The notes beneath the pieces were generated by a model. The model was not told the DNA's origin. It made no database searches and worked only from the letters and a program-made list of their open reading frames with translations. Of a stretch of DNA of 26,858 nt, positions 21,826 through 26,858 are shown one piece after another. Numbering within the stretch: the stretch's first letter is position 1; each line of letters begins with the position of its first letter. Source of the DNA: Syntrophorhabdaceae bacterium PtaU1.Bin034. GTDB taxonomy: Bacteria; Desulfobacterota_G; Syntrophorhabdia; Syntrophorhabdales; WCHB1-27. Position numbers and translations under genes: made by a program. The stretch lies in the NCBI GenBank assembly GCA_002067405.1, contig MVRP01000042.1, positions 1 to 26,858 on the forward strand, given 5' to 3'.

Positions 21826-23073
21826 TTACTTACCTGTCTTCACCGCCAGTATTGCCTGGTTTGCCGAATCGATCGAGAGGGCGAGCGTATTGAGCGCCTG
21901 GGTCGGATTGTGGAACCCCATCCCGTTTTCGGCAGCCACAAAATCCCAGTACCACTGAGCTCTGCGCAGTAGTTCCCGGGCCTCCTCCATCTGGGCGGGC
22001 GAGGCTTTGGCTGCCGCGAGTGCCTCATGGGCGTGCGCCACTGTCTGGCCCGCAGTCCGCTGCAACTGCCAGACCTTATCCTGAGTCGATTTCACCGAAG
22101 CGACAAGCCATTTGTTCCCCTGGTCGTGGCAAGGCCCGCAAGATGCCTCAACATGCCTCATGGGGCTTGTCACCCGGTGGGATGAGTATTTCCGGCCATC
22201 CTTCCGCATATAGGGCATGTGGCAGTCCGCGCACGCTACATCCGCCCGTCCATGCACGCCTCCGCTCCATGTCTCGAACTCGGGATGCTGCGCTTTCAGG
22301 AGCTTCACCTGAGAATCGGGATGCACCCAGTCTTCACCGAAGCCTGAAGGCCGTGCGGCGTAATACTCGTATATCTTCTCGGGCTCCAGGCCTTTCTCCC
22401 ACGGGAAAACGACCTTTGTGGTCCCCGGCTCGAAATAGTACTCTACGTGGCACTGAGCACAGACGTAGGTCCGCATCTGCTCGCGCGATGCCTGATTCAC
22501 GTCGATATCGCGTTTCTTCATCGCCTCGACAAACGCCGGGTTTATCACACGGAGCTTCATGGTTTGCGGATCGTGGCAGTTGGCGCACGTAATGGAATGC
22601 TTGAGCCTCGGCGTGATCTCCGTCAAAGGCGCCTTCGCGTAATTCCAGCCCGTTTCCTGCCAGAGGTCCTTGAGGTTTGCGGTCTTGCAGGTCATGCAGG
22701 CGCCCGGGGTTTTTGGGGTCACCCGTTTCGATTTCAGCAGGTCTTCGAGCGCGTAGGGATGGCCCCGGTCCTCGCTGTAGTCCTCGCTGAAGGCCATGCC
22801 CTTGAAATTCATAAGTATCTCCGGCTCCTTGAGCGATTTCTGCACGTTAATGCTCCCGCCGAATCCTGTCGGCGATGCGCTCATCTCCAAATTCTTCTGA
22901 AAGCTCTTGTATTCAAGGGGATAATATTTGCCCCATACGGCCGGGTCATACTCGTTTGCCGGAAGCTGCTTTATTTTTTGGGCAGGATCAGGGGTGGCAA
23001 TCGCAACACGCATGATGACAAAAACAGCAAGAACAACAATAGCTGCCAAAAGACCGACGATTGTCTTGTTCAT
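21826..23073 (-). CDS. nrfA: Cytochrome c nitrite reductase catalytic subunit NrfA
   Basis: A 415-residue periplasmic pentahaem enzyme reducing nitrite to ammonium with six electrons. Five haem motifs occur in order: CMTCK (126-130, the lysine-ligated active-site haem), CANCH (163-167), CAQCH (205-209), CADCH (281-285) and CGPCH (312-316). CHVEYYF after haem 3 and KAQHPEFETW before haem 4 carry the active-site Tyr and the Gln/His region. The N-terminus is an uncleaved or cleavable signal segment, residues 4-22. The start ATG 23073 follows GGAGG and comes one base after the nrfH stop, so the two are coupled; an upstream open frame is ignored. It is shorter than the E. coli enzyme (478 residues) but complete in motifs. 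In an anaerobe it may serve respiration or nitrite detoxification. Confidence 0.95.
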   Translation of the reverse strand: MNKTIVGLLAAIVVLAVFVIMRVAIATPDPAQKIKQLPANEYDPAVWGKYYPLEYKSFQKNLEMSASPTGFGGSINVQKSLKEPEILMNFKGMAFSEDYSEDRGHPYALEDLLKSKRVTPKTPGACMTCKTANLKDLWQETGWNYAKAPLTEITPRLKHSITCANCHDPQTMKLRVINPAFVEAMKKRDIDVNQASREQMRTYVCAQCHVEYYFEPGTTKVVFPWEKGLEPEKIYEYYAARPSGFGEDWVHPDSQVKLLKAQHPEFETWSGGVHGRADVACADCHMPYMRKDGRKYSSHRVTSPMRHVEASCGPCHDQGNKWLVASVKSTQDKVWQLQRTAGQTVAHAHEALAAAKASPAQMEEARELLRRAQWYWDFVAAENGMGFHNPTQALNTLALSIDSANQAILAVKTGK

Positions 23074-23074
23074 C

Positions 23075-23512
23075 TCACTCCTCCCTCTGCTTCGTGACGT
23101 GGTGTACGGTACGGCGATGACATTTCGTGCAGGCAACAGGCTGCGCTGCCAACATTGTTATCCGCTGGACCGTAGATTGATGGCAGCGAAGACAATTGCC
23201 GTTCACGATTGTCCTCGCATCCTTTGAAAGAGACAGGGATGCCGGGTAATCCCTGAGCGTTTCGCGCCAGAGGTCGTGCAGCCCGGCGCGCAGTTTGTAG
23301 AATACCCGCGAGAAAGTGCCGGACACAGGCATATGACACTCGACACAAGCAAACTGTTTGTGGTTTGAGGCCCGCCACGTGGATCCTGCGCTTCCCATGC
23401 TGTGGCAGGCAGTGCATACCCGGGGATTTCCTGACGCATGATAACTCTCGACGAGAAAGGCCATCACGATCATTCCCACGACAACGGCAGCAATAACAGG
23501 CAGACGGATCAC
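23075..23512 (-). CDS. nrfH: NrfH tetrahaem quinol dehydrogenase
   Basis: A membrane-anchored NapC/NirT-type cytochrome passing electrons from menaquinol to NrfA. A transmembrane helix (about residues 4-20, PVIAAVVVGMIVMAFLV) is followed by four haem motifs: CTACH, CVECH, CLRCH and CTKCH. The first reads CTACHSM, with the methionine that ligates haem 1 in NrfH. The start is unclear. The open frame runs to a TTG at 23692, but its first 60 residues have no helix or conservation I can see, and the only ribosome site there is 12-13 bases away. A GTG at 23512 gives 145 residues, near the family length, but has no good ribosome site either. I use the GTG. The stop is one base from the nrfA start. 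Confidence 0.85.
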   Translation of the reverse strand: MIRLPVIAAVVVGMIVMAFLVESYHASGNPRVCTACHSMGSAGSTWRASNHKQFACVECHMPVSGTFSRVFYKLRAGLHDLWRETLRDYPASLSLSKDARTIVNGNCLRCHQSTVQRITMLAAQPVACTKCHRRTVHHVTKQREE

Positions 23513-23645
23513 AGAGTAGAAGTATATAATACTTCTTTGGGCAAGGCAGCAATGAATTGTATTGTAGGGGCTGCATGATGTTTCGTGCCGGTCGGAAAAG
23601 CTATGTCCTTCGCCTGGGATGTATTCCGTGTGACGAAGCTCGCTA

Positions 23646-23683
23646 CGGTTTGTTCTGCCATCCTTGGGTGGGAGAACAAACCG
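23646..23683. repeat. Strong hairpin between the EF-hand gene and nrfH
   Basis: An 11-bp perfect inverted repeat (CGGTTTGTTCT at 23646-23656, complement at 23673-23683) encloses a loop that can itself pair (CCATC/GGTGG). It lies 58 bp beyond the EF-hand stop and upstream of my nrfH start. No T-run follows, so it may adjust the relative expression of the upstream gene and nrfHA by RNA processing. It overlaps the longer nrfH frame, which is another reason to doubt that start. Confidence 0.5.
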
Positions 23684-23741
23684 CCCGGTCAATCAGGCGG
23701 CTGTTCTCCTTTTGCGTTGCTTTGAATAGGTAAAGATTGAG

Positions 23742-24329
23742 CTATTTGCCGGAAGTCTTCTTCAGGGGCTTGCGCTCCTTTGGTTTCGGATCAGTGCTTG
23801 TCGCTTTGGGAACGTTGGCTATCCATTCCTCCACGGTAACCACCCCATCGCCGTTTGTGTCCAGTGCCTTAAAATTTACGTTGTAGAAAATATCGTACTC
23901 CTCTTCGGTGATCTTGCCGTTCTTGTCTTTATCCATGACCTTTATTCTTTCCACGAAGAACGCATTCCATTCATCAGGCGTGATCACGCCATCCCCGTTC
24001 TTGTCGATCCTACCCGGAACTTCATGCTCGGCCTTGTCAAGACGGGCATCAGCCGACTTGTCGAGGTCCTTGTATAACGCTACAAAATAGCCCTCCAGGG
24101 ATTCGACGGTTATTTCAGGATTGCTCCCCTTCAGCGTTGCGAACCGATCCTTGAAATAGCTGCTGAATTCATCCTTCGACACTTTCCCGTCGCTGTTCTT
24201 GTCCATTTTCTGAAAGGGAGTCTTCTTTTCCTGACCGGCCCCGGTCTTGCCCGGTGACTTGGCCAGCGCTCCGGCGGTAATGAAAAGTACGATTGCTGCT
24301 GTAAAAACCAAAATCCTCTTGAAGCTCAT
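23742..24329 (-). CDS. Exported EF-hand calcium-binding protein
   Basis: A 195-residue protein with a signal peptide (MSFKRILVFTAAIVLFITAGALA, cut before KSPG) and five EF-hand loops. Loops 1, 3, 4 and 5 have the full DxNxDG-type pattern: DKNSDGKVSKDE, DKNGDGVITPDE, DKDKNGKITEEE and DTNGDGVVTVEE. Loop 2 (DKSADARLDKAE) has lost its central glycine and is probably weak. The C-terminus is a Lys/Pro-rich tail. It should bind Ca2+ in the periplasm. It is first in the operon with nrfH and nrfA, 229 bp before my nrfH start. As NrfA enzymes commonly need an active-site Ca2+, a supply or assembly role is an inference. The start follows AGGAGG. Confidence 0.88.
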   Translation of the reverse strand: MSFKRILVFTAAIVLFITAGALAKSPGKTGAGQEKKTPFQKMDKNSDGKVSKDEFSSYFKDRFATLKGSNPEITVESLEGYFVALYKDLDKSADARLDKAEHEVPGRIDKNGDGVITPDEWNAFFVERIKVMDKDKNGKITEEEYDIFYNVNFKALDTNGDGVVTVEEWIANVPKATSTDPKPKERKPLKKTSGK

Positions 24330-24590
24330 ACAACCTCCTGTTCGTAGAGATGTTTTTGGGTCATCAGGACCATGTGTGATTGATACACGGCCCGTGCCCT
24401 GCCGTAAACGTCACGCCTAATATATGTTCGCCTTCCGTCGAGAAAAGTTGAGTGCGGAGCAGGCAACCTTCGCGCTTCTGCCGCTCTTCGTGTTTTATGA
24501 TTTACCACGGACTGGTGGCCAGGAACAGCCGGTAATCCCTATATTAAAATAGGCCGTGAGGCAAAACCACACAGAAAGGAGAAGGGGGAG

Positions 24591-24752
24591 ATGGCAAAGA
24601 TATTCATGATAAGAATTGAGGACGAGGACTTTGCCGAAGTCAGGGAAAAATACGGGAAAGAAAGTTTGCAGGCAACGGATGACGAACAGGCCATGCAGGA
24701 TTTCATGGTAAACAACGGCATCAGTAAGGCACAGGTCTGGCAGGTGAAGTAG
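24591..24752 (+). CDS. Small protein of 53 residues
   Basis: ATG 24591 behind AAGGAG (nine bases) opens a frame encoding MAKIFMIRIEDEDFAEVREK followed by a charged helical stretch and ending KAQVWQVK. It has coding-like composition, with no cysteine, signal or known motif. It begins as a beta strand and helix and could be a small regulatory or binding protein. Its stop lies 15 bp from the end of the convergent hydrolase gene. The function is unknown. Confidence 0.65.
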   Translation: MAKIFMIRIEDEDFAEVREKYGKESLQATDDEQAMQDFMVNNGISKAQVWQVK

Positions 24753-24767
24753 TACTCACGATGCCCT

Positions 24768-25877
24768 TTAGCGGAACAGGAGTTGCCTTTTCCACTTGCT
24801 GCTGTCGATGCCCTGTTTGGATTCCAGGAACTCATGTACGATTTCGCGCAGTTGGTCCTTCTCGCAGAATGCGGCGAGGTGGCCGCAATCGCCCGCGAGT
24901 TCTGCCGTCTCGGCACCCAGTCGTCTCGCAAAGGACTTTGCCGGGCCGGGATAGACCATGCCATCCTGCCTTGCAGCAATTACCAGTGTCCGCGCCCGCA
25001 CTGCGGAAGCGGCCTTCTCTTCCGAACCTCCGAACTGTCTGAAAACACTGTGACCGAGTATCGCCTGCACCTGCGATTTCCAATCCTCCGTGTTGTATCG
25101 TGTGCTTGATGCGTCCAATGAAGAAACGAGCTGCGTGAGCTCATTCCGGTTCATGCGGGCAAAATACTCCGGGGTTTTTGACATGACGTGGTGCACGGGC
25201 AGCATCGTTCGCATCGCCGTCTTTCCTCCGTCAGCCGCGGAAACCGTGTCCAGTATCTGGATTTCATTGTTCCATACCAACCTGTCGTAAGGCGTGAGAT
25301 GAGGCGTGCCGGAAACAGCCACGGCGCGGGTTATGAACTGCGGGTAAGAGACGATCCATTCAAATGCCTGCATGGCGCCCATCGATACACCGAAGATCGC
25401 GTAGATGCCGGTCAGGCCGAGGTGCCTGGAAAGGAGCGCATACTGGGCGTCGACCATGTCTCGAACAGAGAAACGGGGGAACAAGGCGCCCGGCTGCAGC
25501 TTGCTCGTCGACGGAGAAGAAGAGACTCCGTTGCCGAATGCATCGACGGCGACCACGAAGTACCTGGACGAATTGACTATCTTGCCCGGACCCACAAAGC
25601 CGAGGTCCATCAACTCCTGGGTGGTGGCCGCCAGCCAGGTGGGGAAAAGGACCACATTCGATTTGTCGGGAGCCAGCTCTCCGAACGTGCGATAGGCCAG
25701 ACGGCAATCGCGGATTATGTCTCCGCTCTTCAGGCGAAGATCGCCGAGGTCGAAGAACTTCAAGTCCCCATCGGCAAAAGCGACGGATAAGGATGCAATG
25801 AGAATGCATGCAGCGAACAGCAGCCTGATAGCCGGTCCCGCCGGGTTTCGACCGCGGGTCGAAGCGTGTCGCTCCAT
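24768..25877 (-). CDS. Exported MetX-like alpha/beta hydrolase
   Basis: A 369-residue alpha/beta-hydrolase of the homoserine O-acetyltransferase (MetX) branch. The nucleophile elbow GVSMGAMQAFEW holds S165 (true MetX usually has GGSMGG). The acid D305 in ARQDGMV and H333 in DCGHLAAF complete the triad. Unlike MetX it carries a signal peptide (hydrophobic 17-35, ending SVAFA before DGDL), so it works outside the cytoplasm, where acetyl-CoA is absent. A hydrolase on an ester or lactone is more likely than methionine synthesis. Starts at 25970, 25934 and 25877 are in frame; none has a good ribosome site, and I chose the one giving a compact signal peptide. It is convergent with the small gene at 24591. 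Confidence 0.83.
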   Translation of the reverse strand: MERHASTRGRNPAGPAIRLLFAACILIASLSVAFADGDLKFFDLGDLRLKSGDIIRDCRLAYRTFGELAPDKSNVVLFPTWLAATTQELMDLGFVGPGKIVNSSRYFVVAVDAFGNGVSSSPSTSKLQPGALFPRFSVRDMVDAQYALLSRHLGLTGIYAIFGVSMGAMQAFEWIVSYPQFITRAVAVSGTPHLTPYDRLVWNNEIQILDTVSAADGGKTAMRTMLPVHHVMSKTPEYFARMNRNELTQLVSSLDASSTRYNTEDWKSQVQAILGHSVFRQFGGSEEKAASAVRARTLVIAARQDGMVYPGPAKSFARRLGAETAELAGDCGHLAAFCEKDQLREIVHEFLESKQGIDSSKWKRQLLFR

Positions 25878-26258
25878 TTTTCGTGGATCTTTCGAAATCG
25901 AGAAGCGTAACCATGCTGACAAAGGAGACAACATAGGGGAACCTCGCTGCGTTTCTCTATCGAATACCATGATAAGGAACGCCGTTCAACAAGAAAAGCG
26001 AGGCAGGCCCGGACATTGGCAAAATCGAAGTAGGGCGGGAGCTCGCCACTCGAGCCCTTTTATTACGGAATGGATCGTCGATAAGGACAAGCGTCCCGGG
26101 AAATTTCAAGCAGCTTTTGAACATCATATGGGGTACACTTATCTATTGTTGGGCGTTAATCGAACCGTGGTGGGAGCATCGGCCGACATAAGAATGAGAT
26201 AGAAATGGCGGCTGTTGAAATGGAACAGATTTCACTAATGCAAGAAAGGAGTATCCTT
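25878..26258. other. Intergenic region between hydrolase and lipoprotein genes
   Basis: There are 381 bp with divergent genes on either side. A long + frame here is the antisense shadow of the hydrolase, continued by chance. The region should hold both promoters, but I see no pair of hexamers good enough to list. Confidence 0.4.
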
Positions 26259-26435
26259 TTGTCCAAGTTATTTTTCTTTCATCTTCTATTGGCAGTCACC
26301 GTATCCCTTCTGCTTTTGTGTGGCTGCGCTTCGAATCAGCAGCAGCAGAACGGCGCGGCACAAAGCCCGGAATATTACAGGACGTACGGGCCCGGTTCCG
26401 AGCAGCCGCCCGACTACGGGACGCGAGGCCGATAA
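26259..26435 (+). CDS. Small lipoprotein (TTG start)
   Basis: A 58-residue lipoprotein precursor. A hydrophobic stretch FFFHLLLAVTVSLLLL leads to the lipobox LLCGC-AS, after which the mature peptide is polar and starts with SNQQQQ. The mature part of about 35 residues is Gln-, Pro-, Gly- and Tyr-rich, with no domain. The start is TTG 26259 because AAGGAG (26246-26251) is seven bases upstream. In-frame ATGs at 26205, 26217 and 26238 lack such a site and would place acidic residues before the signal. Similar tiny lipoproteins are common and mostly of unknown role. Confidence 0.65.
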   Translation: MSKLFFFHLLLAVTVSLLLLCGCASNQQQQNGAAQSPEYYRTYGPGSEQPPDYGTRGR

Positions 26436-26744
26436 CGTCTTCTGGAAGTGGCCGGGCATCTTTCCACAGCAGTCTTTCGGCAGTTGCAGCCAGGGAGCCT
26501 CGTCCTTTATATTTCAACATACAATAACTCCGGAGAGGTACGTAAAGACGTTCAAAATAGGATGAAGTTCGTATCTTTCAGGCGCTTTACCGGCAACGAT
26601 GACGTTACTGCTGTCAGCTCCATGGTGGGGTACAGAAAACTGAGGGAAGACATGATTTCTGCATGCAATGTACCTGTACTCCTATTCATAAATATGCGTC
26701 AATACTGACGATATCTGCTGCCGTCAGTCTGTCGGCTGCATGCA
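26436..26744. other. Non-coding region before the response regulator
   Basis: No gene is supported; a + frame at 26448-26708 has no ribosome site or motif. A hairpin ACTGACG/CGTCAGT (26704-26728, 11-base loop) lies just upstream of the promoter at 26745 and could be an operator or the end of the lipoprotein transcript. No T-run follows. Confidence 0.4.
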
Positions 26745-26773
26745 TTTACAAATTTAACAAGAAGTCCTATAAT
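26745..26773 (+). promoter_or_regulatory. Strong sigma70-type promoter
   Basis: TTTACA (26745-26750) and a perfect TATAAT (26768-26773) are separated by exactly 17 bp, eleven of twelve consensus positions. Transcription would begin near 26780, giving a very short leader to the ATG at 26792, with AGGGA close by. Confidence 0.65.
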
Positions 26774-26791
26774 TAGGGACATATTGCTTCC

Positions 26792-26858
26792 ATGGCACAC
26801 GTAATCATCATCGACGACGATACGATCATGTGCGAGATGCTCTCGAATATGGTACGCC
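26792..26858 (+). CDS. Response regulator, N-terminus only (partial)
   Basis: The frame from ATG 26792 runs off the window. Its first 22 residues, with VIIIDDDTIMCEML, are the first strand and helix of a receiver domain, the three aspartates being the metal-binding pocket. The phospho-acceptor and any output domain lie beyond the end. Families such as NtrC-type regulators begin this way, but the fragment is too short to choose. AGGGA about 12 bases upstream is a weak ribosome site. Confidence 0.75.
   Translation, partial: MAHVIIIDDDTIMCEMLSNMVR

Noticed and set aside
24374..24388. GTGTGATTGATACAC as a Crp/Fnr-type site upstream of the EF-hand and nrf operon
   Set aside because: Arms are short and mismatched, and the only candidate -10 (TATATT at 24424-24419) would put it downstream of the start site with no matching -35.
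1..26858. tRNA, rRNA, CRISPR arrays or intact insertion sequences
   Set aside because: Looked for and not seen; there are no direct-repeat arrays, cloverleaf-like sequences or complete transposase genes.

Overview
The window reads as a chromosomal segment of an anaerobic, probably syntrophic aromatic- or fatty-acid-degrading bacterium of the Desulfobacterota type; Syntrophorhabdus-like is my best guess. This is an inference from gene content: a CoA-thioester beta-oxidation cassette, a PEP-utiliser 'mobile domain' protein, the relic of an aryl-alcohol-type dehydrogenase, an NrfHA nitrite reductase and many PAS histidine kinases. No database search was possible.

Layout. (1) 1-5303, + strand: the 3' end of an unidentified gene, then 3-hydroxyacyl-CoA dehydrogenase, a PEP-utiliser-like protein, a thiolase, a small Cys-rich protein and an enoyl-CoA hydratase. 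Two copies of a structured intergenic repeat lie directly after the thiolase and hydratase stop codons. (2) 5562-9177, +: a MoaD/ThiS-like sulfur carrier translationally coupled to a TtuA-type tRNA thiolase, a GAF-GAF protein with a destroyed GGDEF motif, and mreB. (3) 9234-16457, +: a zinc alcohol dehydrogenase pseudogene, an intact hybrid histidine kinase, a kinase broken by frameshifts, a five-PAS kinase split by one extra G, and an orphan receiver. (4) 16458-18494: a complete acyl-homoserine-lactone quorum-sensing locus. A luxR-type regulator (+) and a luxI-type synthase (-) converge and overlap by 80 bp. Upstream of luxI lie two 20-bp lux-box-like operators facing opposite ways, each with a GATAAA hexamer at exactly the same distance. 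(5) 18494-21661, +: a 12-codon ORF under the rightward lux-box promoter, eroded kinase sequence, a second hybrid kinase with a truncated N-terminus, a terminator, and a poorly coding stretch with two small ORFs. (6) 21826-24329, -: EF-hand protein, NrfH and NrfA in one operon. (7) 24591-26858: a small protein, a secreted MetX-like alpha/beta hydrolase, a small lipoprotein, and the start of a response regulator behind a strong sigma70-type promoter.

How the parts fit. The left end is a degradation cassette for CoA-activated acids. The centre is a dense signalling island of paralogous PAS kinases, several of them decaying, with the quorum-sensing pair in its middle. The right end handles nitrite or electron acceptors in the periplasm.

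The strongest observation is the quorum-sensing control region. Two lux boxes sit 89 bp apart and drive divergent promoters with mirrored geometry. One serves luxI. The other points into a region with no intact gene before the downstream kinase, so its output is either a tiny peptide or RNA, a long leader to that kinase, or a lost target.
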